Assembly (NCBI RefSeq): GCF_000243235.1
Contig: NZ_JH594606.1
Span: 479,766-543,765, forward strand
Origin: Gillisia limnaea DSM 15749
GTDB lineage: Bacteria; Bacteroidota; Bacteroidia; Flavobacteriales; Flavobacteriaceae
Direction: 5' to 3'
DNA: 64,000 bases
Made by a program: the position numbers and the translations under genes. Positions 16,877 through 24,354 of the stretch are shown here, one piece after another (the stretch's first letter is position 1; every line of letters starts with the position of its first letter). Below the pieces are notes generated by a model. The model searched no databases. It saw only the letters and a program-made list of their open reading frames with translations, and had not been told where the DNA came from.

Positions 16877-17656
16877 TCATGCGCCCTGCCCCAAAAGCCT
16901 CATAAGGCCTCCGTCCACAACGTATGTTGACCCCGTAATATAATCTGAGTCTGAAGAAGCTAAGAAAACAGCCAGTTTTCCAACTTCTTCAGGAGTTCCA
17001 GCGCGTTTCATTGGTATATTTTGAATTTTTTTCTGTCTTTCCTCCTTATCATCTTTCGCCTCCTGGTTCATCGGCGTAAGAATCATTCCCGGTGCTATGT
17101 TGTTTACATTTATTCCATCCTCCGCCAGCTCTAATGCCAGGGTTCTCATCAACATTTTTACAGCGCCTTTAGAACTGCAATATTCAGCTGTTCCGGGAGC
17201 GGCAATTTCTTCATGAACAGAACTTATATTTATAATTTTTCCCTTTACCTCTTTTGAGTTTTTCCTTATCTGCACAAAACGGCGAATACAATAAAAATAC
17301 CCGTACAAATTAACTTTTATTGCCTGGTCCCACACTTCTGTAGGCATATCCTCTACTCTATATCCTTTTCCATTTACCGCAGCATTATTTAACAGGATAT
17401 CTACTGTTCCAAATTCTTCTATTGCTTTATCGAACATGTTTTCAACTTCCTTTTCTTCTGAAACATCTACTTGCAAAATAATCCCACTACTTCCTGCACT
17501 TTCTATTTCTTTTAAAGCTTCTTTTGCCCCTTCTTCATCTGAATTATAGGTAACAACGACTCTAGCACCTTCTATTGCAAATTCTACCGCAGTTGCCCGG
17601 CCTATTCCTGAGTCTGATCCTGTTATTAAAGCCACTTTACCTTCCAGCCTTCCCAT
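16877..17656 (-). CDS. SDR-family NAD(P)-dependent oxidoreductase
   Basis: A 259-residue classical short-chain dehydrogenase. The cofactor motif is TGSDSGIG (13-20), the structural NNAA is at 90-93, and the catalytic residues are Ser146, Tyr159 and Lys163 (YCSSK). The C-terminus GSTYVVDGGL is typical of glucose 1-dehydrogenase-like SDRs. An acidic or neutral residue pattern after beta-2 (VTYNSDEE) does not settle NAD versus NADP. It stands alone between two repeat-rich spacers, so its substrate cannot be guessed from context. Confidence 0.93.
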   Translation of the reverse strand: MGRLEGKVALITGSDSGIGRATAVEFAIEGARVVVTYNSDEEGAKEALKEIESAGSSGIILQVDVSEEKEVENMFDKAIEEFGTVDILLNNAAVNGKGYRVEDMPTEVWDQAIKVNLYGYFYCIRRFVQIRKNSKEVKGKIINISSVHEEIAAPGTAEYCSSKGAVKMLMRTLALELAEDGINVNNIAPGMILTPMNQEAKDDKEERQKKIQNIPMKRAGTPEEVGKLAVFLASSDSDYITGSTYVVDGGLMRLLGQGA

Positions 17657-17814
17657 ATTATTATAATTATAATTGAAAAAGAAGCTAATTAAAAGAACTT
17701 CATACTCCTGTTAATGAAAAGATAATAAAAGGAAAAAATTATTGATTATTGAAACTCTTAATTGAGTTTGATAATAAATGAAGTAGTTTTCCTTCAACTT
17801 GGTACTTTTATACT

Positions 17815-17960
17815 AAGTCGGCTCTACCATAAGTCGGCTCTACCATAAGTCGGAACGGATTTTCAATCCGTGAAGAAACACGAAGTCGGCGCGGATTTCT
17901 AATCCGTGACGACCTCAGGACTACTTCGGCGCGGATTTTCAATCCGTAACAACCTCACGG
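17815..17960. repeat. Cluster of REP-like palindromes
   Basis: Two direct copies of AAGTCGGCTCTACCAT lead into three palindromic units: CGGATTTTCAATCCGTG near 17855, CGGATTTCTAATCCGTG near 17891 and CGGATTTTCAATCCGTA near 17931, with GACGACCTCA or AACAACCTCA tails. All have the same orientation. The region is non-coding and lies between a divergent gene pair. Confidence 0.88.
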
Positions 17961-18068
17961 ATAATCATATAATAAACCCGAAGTCTCGGAAAAAAAGAAA
18001 ATTTTACGCTAAAAATAATGATTAGCACTTTTTTGCGACTAACGAAATTAAAAGCTAGTACAGGAGCT

Positions 18069-18100
18069 TTTGGAGAAACCAAAATATACTATTAACTTTT
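18069..18100 (+). promoter_or_regulatory. Possible promoter of the DsbA-like gene
   Basis: TTTG at 18069-18072, a 20-bp spacer and TAACTTTT at 18093-18100 approximate the Bacteroidota -33/-7 pair (last base of the -7 box differs). The ATG is at 18124. Confidence 0.4.
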
Positions 18101-18123
18101 AAGCGAGCCTAAAATATAAGAAT

Positions 18124-18768
18124 ATGAAAGTAGATATATGGTCTGATATAAGATGCCCTTTTTGTTATATTGGAAAACGCAAATTTGAGCAGGCACTGGA
18201 ACAGTTTGAAAATAGAGAAGATGTGGTAGTAACCTGGCATAGCTTTCAGTTGGATGCTAATTTAAAAACGCAACCTGAAGTTGATCTTATAGATTATTTC
18301 ACTAAAGCCAAAGGAATTTCCCGGGAACAGGCACATCAAATGTTCAGCCGGGCGAAGGAGATGGCCGCTGAAACAGGTTTGGAGTTCAATATGGATTCGC
18401 TGATTGTTGCCAATTCCTATAAATCCCATCAACTGCTGCAATTTGCAAAATCAAAAGGACTGGGAGATGAAATAAAAGAAGCTTTGTTTGAAGCTCATTT
18501 TACAGAAGGTAAAAATATAGATGACCGTGAAAGCCTTATTCAAATTGCAGCCGGCATAGGTTTAGATAAAAAAGAAACAGAAGAAGTTTTAGATTCAGAA
18601 AAATTTGCCTACCAGGTAAAACAGGATGAAATGGAAGCAAGAAACATAGGGGTCCAGGGAGTTCCATTCTTTGTGTTTAACAACAAATATGCTGTTTCGG
18701 GAGCACAAGCCCCGGAGAGCTTTCTGGAAGTACTGGAAAAATCCTGGAAAGAAGAAACTGCTTTATAA
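18124..18768 (+). CDS. DsbA-family thiol oxidoreductase (FrnE-like)
   Basis: A 214-residue DsbA-fold protein with the active-site pair Cys11-Pro-Phe-Cys14, the helical insertion domain typical of FrnE/2-hydroxychromene-2-carboxylate isomerase-type proteins, and the cis-Pro loop GVQGVPFFVFN. There is no signal peptide, so it acts in the cytoplasm, probably as a disulfide isomerase or glutathione/polyketide-linked reductase. The next gene overlaps its stop codon by one base, so the two are translated together. Confidence 0.93.
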   Translation: MKVDIWSDIRCPFCYIGKRKFEQALEQFENREDVVVTWHSFQLDANLKTQPEVDLIDYFTKAKGISREQAHQMFSRAKEMAAETGLEFNMDSLIVANSYKSHQLLQFAKSKGLGDEIKEALFEAHFTEGKNIDDRESLIQIAAGIGLDKKETEEVLDSEKFAYQVKQDEMEARNIGVQGVPFFVFNNKYAVSGAQAPESFLEVLEKSWKEETAL

Positions 18769-19139
18769 TGGAAAAACTACTTTTTATTTACAACGCCAGT
18801 TCCGGAAAAGTTAATTCCTCCCTTGATGTTTTACATAAGGTATTTAGTCCCTCAACCTATACCTGCAATTTGTGCCGTATTACGCACGGTATTTTGAAGG
18901 AAAATGAAACCTGGAAAGCCTTCAGGAAATCCGGTAAGCATCCTATGATGTTTCTTCATATTGATGAGTTTCAAAAACAGTACAAATCTAAATTTGGCCA
19001 TAAGTTCACCTTTCCCATTGTTCTTGCTGCCACTACGAATGGCCTTGAGGTCTTTATTTCTTCAGAAGAAATAAATGCTATAGAACAACCTGAAGAACTC
19101 ATTAGGCTGATAAAAGAACGCCAGGAACTTTTCCAATAA
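18768..19139 (+). CDS. Conserved hypothetical protein coupled to the DsbA-like gene
   Basis: A 123-residue soluble protein starting inside the stop of the DsbA-like gene (TAATG). It contains TCNLCRITHG, a CxxC pair that may be redox-active or bind metal, and a mixed alpha/beta pattern without membrane segments. I recognise it only as a small conserved Bacteroidota protein sometimes labelled GTPase without good reason; no GTP-binding motif is present. The translational coupling and CxxC suggest a partner of the thiol oxidoreductase. Confidence 0.78.
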   Translation: MEKLLFIYNASSGKVNSSLDVLHKVFSPSTYTCNLCRITHGILKENETWKAFRKSGKHPMMFLHIDEFQKQYKSKFGHKFTFPIVLAATTNGLEVFISSEEINAIEQPEELIRLIKERQELFQ

Positions 19140-19153
19140 CAGAAGAACCTATC

Positions 19154-19205
19154 ACCCGATTTTTCCATTTTATTTTCCTGAGAAATCGGGTAGATAAATT
19201 TTTTT
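19154..19205 (+). terminator. Candidate terminator after the DsbA-like operon
   Basis: ACCCGATTT at 19154-19162 pairs with AAATCGGGT at 19183-19191, with a 20-base loop, and a T7 run follows at about 19199-19205. The loop is longer than usual. Confidence 0.6.
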
Positions 19206-19394
19206 GAACAATACGGAAAGTTTTATTCTTCAATACACCCCTTATTTGACAAGGTGTATACGACAGGAAATTAGCCTGCAAACCACCGCTATTATTATAC
19301 GTGCAACCTTGACTGCAATTGCAGTAAAACCCACAGGCAACAAAAATAATCATCATCATAAAAAATAAAACCCACCATATTGTGATTTATTTGG

Positions 19395-19421
19395 AACTTC
19401 ATACACTAATAAGATGAAGTT
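19395..19421 (+). promoter_or_regulatory. Inverted repeat upstream of the sigma-factor gene
   Basis: AACTTCAT at 19395-19402 and ATGAAGTT at 19414-19421 form a perfect 8-bp inverted repeat with an 11-bp centre, ending 9 bp before the start codon. It could be an operator or a hairpin in the leader. No T run follows. Confidence 0.4.
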
Positions 19422-19430
19422 TAATTTTCC

Positions 19431-19922
19431 ATGGATACAAAAAGCCGGTTTACTAAAATTATTAAGGAGAATGAAGGGTTGATTTATAAAGTCACGACTT
19501 TATACACCAACAGTGTTCAAGACAGGAAAGACTTGTATCAGGAAATTGTCTATCAGCTTTGGAAATCGTTTGACTCTTTCAATGAGCAGGCAAAATTGAG
19601 CACCTGGATGTATCGGGTTGCACTTAACACAGCCATTTTTAATTTAAAGCAGACTAAAAGAAGAATTCAAACCACCTCTATCGACTTCAGGACAGAGCAA
19701 CCTTCTGAAGAAATAGATAAGACAGAAGAGGAGAGGATAAACCTGCTTTACGAACATATCCAAATGCTAAACCTATTGGAAAAGGGAATTATCCTTTTAT
19801 ATCTGGAAGGCAAAAGCCATGAGGAAATCGCTTCCATAGTTGGCATAAGCATTAGCAATGTGGGAACAAAGATTTCGAGGATAAGAGAAAAAATAAAATC
19901 ACAAATCATCAAAAAAAAATAA
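19431..19922 (+). CDS. ECF-type RNA polymerase sigma factor
   Basis: A 163-residue sigma-70 family protein. Region 2 spans about residues 12-75 (LYQEIVYQLWKSFDSFN, TWMYRVALNTAI) and region 4 about residues 100-155 (LLEKGIILLYLEGKSHEEIASIVGISISNVGTKISRIREKIK). The next gene starts 2 bp after its stop and encodes a membrane protein, as in sigma/anti-sigma pairs. The downstream exported hydrolase may belong to its regulon. Inducing signal unknown. Confidence 0.94.
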   Translation: MDTKSRFTKIIKENEGLIYKVTTLYTNSVQDRKDLYQEIVYQLWKSFDSFNEQAKLSTWMYRVALNTAIFNLKQTKRRIQTTSIDFRTEQPSEEIDKTEEERINLLYEHIQMLNLLEKGIILLYLEGKSHEEIASIVGISISNVGTKISRIREKIKSQIIKKK

Positions 19923-19924
19923 TT

Positions 19925-20518
19925 ATGGAACTGGAAGAAATGAAAAATACCTGGGGCGAACTAAGTAAGAGAGTAGAAAAGCAAGAAATACGTACCAACC
20001 AACTCATAGAAAAAATCACCCAGAAGAACTATAATTCTAAAATGAATATAATTGGCTATTCAGAATTTATAGGAACTATTATATGTTATCTGGGAGCTTC
20101 ATATATACTTATGAACTTCACAAAAATAGATGAAGTACTCATTCAGGTTTTCGCAGGGATTTCTGTTGCTTTGCTTTTTATATTGCCGGTTATTTCCCTT
20201 AAATCTGTACGTGCCATGAAAAATATATCTATTTCATCTAATACATATTTGGAGATTATCAACCTTTTTGGGAGGCAAAAAATCAGGTTCCAAAAACTTC
20301 AAAAACTAAATGTCGCATTAGGGTTATTTTTTATGCTGATAATCCTTCCTGTACTGGCAGCCATTCAAGGAAAAAGTCTGGATCAAATACCTAACTTTTG
20401 GACGCTTATTTTTCCAATCTTCGTTTTATTCTTTCTGGTATTCTCCTGGTGGGTGTTAAAGTCCTATAACAAGGTATTGAGCGCAACGAAAAAAATGCTT
20501 TCAGACATCAATAACTAA
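19925..20518 (+). CDS. Four-helix membrane protein, probable regulator of the ECF sigma factor
   Basis: A 197-residue protein: a hydrophilic helical N-terminus of about 40 residues (EEMKNTWGELSKRVEKQE), then four predicted membrane helices around 42-62, 70-90, 128-148 and 158-178. Families with this shape regularly follow ECF sigma genes in Bacteroidota and are presumed to be anti-sigma factors, but no ZAS motif is present. It begins 2 bp after the sigma stop, so co-expression is certain. The anti-sigma role is inferred from position only. Confidence 0.8.
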   Translation: MELEEMKNTWGELSKRVEKQEIRTNQLIEKITQKNYNSKMNIIGYSEFIGTIICYLGASYILMNFTKIDEVLIQVFAGISVALLFILPVISLKSVRAMKNISISSNTYLEIINLFGRQKIRFQKLQKLNVALGLFFMLIILPVLAAIQGKSLDQIPNFWTLIFPIFVLFFLVFSWWVLKSYNKVLSATKKMLSDINN

Positions 20519-20600
20519 AATTCAATCTACTTACTACAAGCTTTTAATTGGCTGAAACTATCAGTAATAGGATAACTATGCCCTAAAAAAAATCAAAATC

Positions 20601-21995
20601 ATGAAAAAATTATTAATTATCGCAACCTTTTTAATACTTCCATTTTTGGGTATTTCCCAGGATATTAGAGGTGCGTGGAACGGCAACCTTGAAGTACAGG
20701 CAGGGAGAAAAATATTGTTCATTTTTAAAATCTCAGGAAATGAAAACCAACTGACTACCGAAATAGCAATTCCAAGCCAGGGAGTAAAAGGGCTTCAATC
20801 ACAATCAACAAGTTTTGAAGATGGGGTTTTGTTAATTGATGCTTCCAACTTAGGATTCAAATTCAATGGAAAATGGAACGTAACTTCTAGTACAATAGAA
20901 GGTTCTTTTCAAGAGGGTGTGAATACTGTGCCATTGGTCCTAACAAAAGAAGCCATATTGGAAGTCAAACCAAACAGACCTCAGGAACCCATAAAACCAT
21001 ATCCTTATCACGTGGAAGAAGTTACTTTCACCAACCAAAAGGACAAGGTTACCCTGGCAGGAACATTGACAATCCCAAAACTGTCACAAAAAAAACCACC
21101 TGTTGTCATTTTGATATCAGGTAGTGGACCTCAAGATAGGGATGAATCATTTATGACACATAAGCCATTTTTTGTACTATCGGATTATTTAACAAGAAGA
21201 GGAATTGCTGTATTGCGCTATGATGACAGAGGATTTGGGGAATCGACTGGTAATTTTGCTGAAGGAACTACTGCTGATTTTGCCACAGATGTCCTTAGTG
21301 CGATTGAATTTTTGAAAAACCACCCTCAAATCGATAAAAGTAAAATTGGATTGATTGGCCACAGTGAAGGTGCCATAATTTCTCCCATGGTGGCCAACCA
21401 GTCAATAGATGTGGGGTTTATTGTAATGCTCGCAGGGACGGGAACCACAGGAAAATTTGTTTCATATTCACAATCAATTGACAGCAGGAATTTCCCAGTC
21501 CCGGATCAAAAACAATTTGAAGATTATGTAAAAGAAGCCATTGACATAGCTTCCTCCGAGATTGAAACAGATAGCGTTAAAGAAGACTTAACAACATTTT
21601 ACCAAAATTCGGAAATGTTAAAGTCATTGCTCCCAGTTGATGTGAATAAGGAGGAATTTATTCAAAACCTTGTAACTGCAAGAACAACCCCTTGGATTAG
21701 ATATTTTTATAATTATAATCCTGTAGATGAAATCAAAAAAATCAAAATACCAGCCTTGGCCCTCTACGGAAGCAAAGATACCCAGGTACCACCAAAATAT
21801 CATTTACAGCAAGTTAAGGAAGCGCTGGCAGCTAGCAAATCAAAGAATCAAGAAGTTGTTTTACTAGAAGGGCTTAATCACATATTCCAGGAAAGCAAAA
21901 CAGGACTGACTTCTGAGTATGCTCAGCTTGAACAAACATTTGCACCCGCTGCTTTGGAGACGATAGGTGATTGGATTATAAAACAAACTAAATAA
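20601..21995 (+). CDS. Exported alpha/beta hydrolase with N-terminal beta domain
   Basis: A 464-residue protein with a signal peptide (1-19, ending GISQ). Residues 20-120 form a beta-rich domain (DIRGAWNGNLEVQ), found before the hydrolase domain in many Bacteroidota esterase/peptidase-like proteins. The catalytic triad is visible: Ser255 in GHSEG, Asp393 in YGSKDTQVPP and His427 in GLNHIFQ; the oxyanion region is SGSGPQDRDE. It probably cleaves ester or peptide bonds in the periplasm. It follows the sigma-factor pair by 82 bp and could be read through from it. Confidence 0.92.
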   Translation: MKKLLIIATFLILPFLGISQDIRGAWNGNLEVQAGRKILFIFKISGNENQLTTEIAIPSQGVKGLQSQSTSFEDGVLLIDASNLGFKFNGKWNVTSSTIEGSFQEGVNTVPLVLTKEAILEVKPNRPQEPIKPYPYHVEEVTFTNQKDKVTLAGTLTIPKLSQKKPPVVILISGSGPQDRDESFMTHKPFFVLSDYLTRRGIAVLRYDDRGFGESTGNFAEGTTADFATDVLSAIEFLKNHPQIDKSKIGLIGHSEGAIISPMVANQSIDVGFIVMLAGTGTTGKFVSYSQSIDSRNFPVPDQKQFEDYVKEAIDIASSEIETDSVKEDLTTFYQNSEMLKSLLPVDVNKEEFIQNLVTARTTPWIRYFYNYNPVDEIKKIKIPALALYGSKDTQVPPKYHLQQVKEALAASKSKNQEVVLLEGLNHIFQESKTGLTSEYAQLEQTFAPAALETIGDWIIKQTK

Positions 21996-22467
21996 CTGGT
22001 GATTTATGAAAATAAATTTAAAAGAGAAATTTGCCAAAATCTAGAGCTGCATCTGTAGCATTGGATATGTCATTACGGACAGTTAGAAATTATCGGGTTC
22101 TTTGGTGTGCGCGAACCACCACCAGGCTGTAAGAATAAATTACAAAAACAGAATGAGTCCCCTGCAAACCGCCTTCACCGGGCGCAATAGATCTCTATGC
22201 TCAAAAAACACAGGGAAATACGTTAAAATCAACTTCTGGACTAACTAAGGAACAAAAAACAATGAAATAATAAGCACTAGAAAAGGAAGAAAGTATTGAG
22301 CAGAAAAGATAATCGCCTTCCAAATTACCGAATAGCAACTTCCCAAATTAAACCAATCCCCATAGATGGACAATGGGCAATCAACCGTTTCATTCAACTA
22401 AGCGTTCAAGTTGGGCTGTACCGGCCACACGGACGCTTAGTTATTAGCTGTTGTTTTCTAAGTTCTC
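21996..22467. repeat. Non-coding region with element related to 26338-26515
   Basis: From about 22255 to 22445 the sequence aligns, with divergence, to 26338-26515 (shared blocks include ATGAAATAA, CCATAGAT, CAACC and GCGTT...GCTTAGTTA). At its end, AACTAAGCGT (22396-22405) and ACGCTTAGTT (22433-22442) form a perfect 10-bp inverted repeat. Upstream, 22035-22100 reads SRAASVALDMSLRTVRNYR in one frame, like a helix-turn-helix, but with no start and stops soon after, so it is not annotated as a gene. Confidence 0.6.
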
Positions 22468-23346
22468 TTATGTTTTTAAATTCTGTTTTAATAGAAACTT
22501 AAACCACTGACCAAAATTTTTACTCAGTATATATAATTTTGATGGCATTAATTTGCGATAATTAAGATTGTTAGAAATTTCAGAAATAGATCCCCCTTCT
22601 ACGTAATTTAATTTTTTCCATTTTTCAGGTTCGAGGTAAAAAAGGTTTTCAAACTCATCATAATTTGATTGATCTATTTTTCGCCATTTATCTAAAAACT
22701 CATCAATATTTACTTGATGTGAATGTCCCCAGTTAGTAAACTTAGTCCGAATTTCTTCTTCACTGCGGGATAAACATTCATGTATAACTATATTTGGAAT
22801 ATAGATTACTTGTTCCTTTGTGTTTCTGCCAGTTATATAACCTGGATAGTTAGTGGCAAATTTTTGATTTCGTGGTTTCGATACATATAAAATTCCATCA
22901 TCTGTGTATTTATATAGGTTTACATAATATCCAGCGATCTGAATTTGTTTTTTCTCCGGATTATTCAAATAATTATTTCTAAGCTTAAGTTCTTCAGTGA
23001 ATTTTTTAAAGTTCACAAAATATTCATCACTATCTATTTGAATTATCCAATTCCCAATTCCCATTTGCGAGGCGAGCATTTTTCTTTCTTTCACCTCGTT
23101 TTCCATTGCATTTAAGTTGGAATCAAAAAAATCGTCTCTATATATTCTAATCTTTTTTTCTGTGTCGAAAGATTTAAGCCAGAGAAAAAAACTCTCGTCA
23201 ACTTCAAATTTTTCTCCGGACCATGTTCTTAAGTTCTCGTCAAGTGCAACGATGATAGAGTCGGCCTCATTGTACACTAATGGAATAGAATTCTTTAGTA
23301 ATTTATAATCATAGGACATTAAAAAACCAACTTGAATTTTTTTCAT
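22468..23346 (-). CDS. Glycosyltransferase family 2-like protein (soluble)
   Basis: A 292-residue protein without membrane segments. The opening VGFLMSYDYKLLKNSIPLVYNEADSIIVALD matches the N-terminal strand-helix-strand of GT-A folds, and IQIDSDEYF carries the metal-binding DxD. The middle part (VSKPRNQKFATN, HECLSRSEEEIRTKFTNWGHS) resembles the GT2-like family that processes a nucleotide sugar with a C-terminal His motif. Donor and acceptor are unknown. The gene is isolated: no other polysaccharide genes adjoin it and it is lower in GC than its neighbours, which with the flanking repeat pair suggests acquisition. Confidence 0.82.
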   Translation of the reverse strand: MKKIQVGFLMSYDYKLLKNSIPLVYNEADSIIVALDENLRTWSGEKFEVDESFFLWLKSFDTEKKIRIYRDDFFDSNLNAMENEVKERKMLASQMGIGNWIIQIDSDEYFVNFKKFTEELKLRNNYLNNPEKKQIQIAGYYVNLYKYTDDGILYVSKPRNQKFATNYPGYITGRNTKEQVIYIPNIVIHECLSRSEEEIRTKFTNWGHSHQVNIDEFLDKWRKIDQSNYDEFENLFYLEPEKWKKLNYVEGGSISEISNNLNYRKLMPSKLYILSKNFGQWFKFLLKQNLKT

Positions 23347-23966
23347 TTACCTGTTTTGATTGTTTTAAAATGTTATTTGACAATACAGCTAAGAAATATG
23401 AATAAACGCCCGTTTTAATGATGTCTATTTTTGTTGTGTATTTAGTCAACACTGCATTGATTTTGGGTCGTACCTAACACACGAAACCTTAGTTATTACC
23501 CAACGTTTTTATTTTTTCCTAATCAAATTTCGCCAATAATAAAACCAATTATCAGCAAATAAGAAAATATTTCACCAAATATAAAACCATTTTCATACGC
23601 ACAACGGCTCCTATATAATTATACTTTGGTTTGAACATTCGGAGAATTATTCGGAGTATTTTTACCTGGAAGGCCAATTTACCATAATTTCCATTAGTGC
23701 TGTTGAGAAAGTGATAAGAGGTTTTTTTTTAAAGCTCATACCGTTTTCCCTACTGCGGATATTGCGGGGCAATTAATTTTTGCGCTCAAAAAATTAGTTT
23801 TTTTCAGAAAAATATTTTAATTTAACGACACATTTTTTTCAAATCAATATACGGGATTTTCCCTATAAAATCTCCCCAAAAATTTATCCCTCCGCTTTAC
23901 CTCATAACTATTTTGCTTAAAGCTCCTATAGCTTATTTGAAATTAATAACCATAAAACCATCGATC
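23347..23966. other. 620-bp AT-rich intergenic region
   Basis: No gene supported. It is notably AT-rich with T and A runs near 23720 and 23800. A run CCTTAGTTATTACCCAACG near 23487 loosely resembles the GCTTAGTTATT end of the 22433 element. Confidence 0.4.
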
Positions 23967-24347
23967 ATGGCAAAAAGAATTATTTACGTAAGCCGGAATG
24001 GGCGGTCGCACCAGCTCAAATTAAGGGATAACCAGGGTCACAATCCCGGCAACAACAAGCTCTCCACAGATGTTGAACCCAGTGATGCCGTGCAGTGGCA
24101 GCTGGATACCAACAGCGGACTGGAAGCCATCACCGGTATAAAACCAAGCGATTCAAGCAAACCTGCTTATCGCGGATCGCAGGATCTCCTGGCAGCTCCC
24201 CCTAAAAACAACAATGGAATTTGGGAAGCCACGGTTGTTTCAACCTCTCCGGGACGCGGTAAATTTGAAAACTATATGATTGGTTTTAAAATTCCCAATG
24301 ACACAACCGAATATTGGGATGATCCCAAACTTCAAATGAAAACCTAG
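23967..24347 (+). CDS. Small conserved hypothetical protein preceding the cyclase
   Basis: A 126-residue protein starting MAKRIIYVSRNGRSHQ; an upstream ATG at 23913 would add 18 hydrophobic residues but this start gives the cleaner N-terminus. The sequence is beta-rich (DAVQWQLDTNSGLEAITGI, GIWEATVVSTSPGRGKFENYMIGFKI) with no signal peptide, and reads like a single compact beta-sandwich. It ends 7 bp before the TPR-adenylate cyclase gene, so they form an operon and it may modulate or be a target of the cyclase. I do not recognise the family. Confidence 0.8.
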   Translation: MAKRIIYVSRNGRSHQLKLRDNQGHNPGNNKLSTDVEPSDAVQWQLDTNSGLEAITGIKPSDSSKPAYRGSQDLLAAPPKNNNGIWEATVVSTSPGRGKFENYMIGFKIPNDTTEYWDDPKLQMKT

Positions 24348-24354
24348 CATACAC

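Noticed and set aside
17815-17960. Possible CRISPR array from closely spaced repeats
   Set aside because: Only three short palindromes with unequal spacing, no unique 30-40-bp spacers and no cas genes; they fit the REP-like family found elsewhere.
22035-22100. A helix-turn-helix-like peptide (ASVALDMSLRTVRNYR)
   Set aside because: No start codon, stops on both sides and no partner fragment, so I could not show it belongs to a gene.
22296-22502. A 68-codon plus-strand frame over the repeat element
   Set aside because: It overlaps the end of the glycosyltransferase gene on the other strand and the repeat; no protein features.
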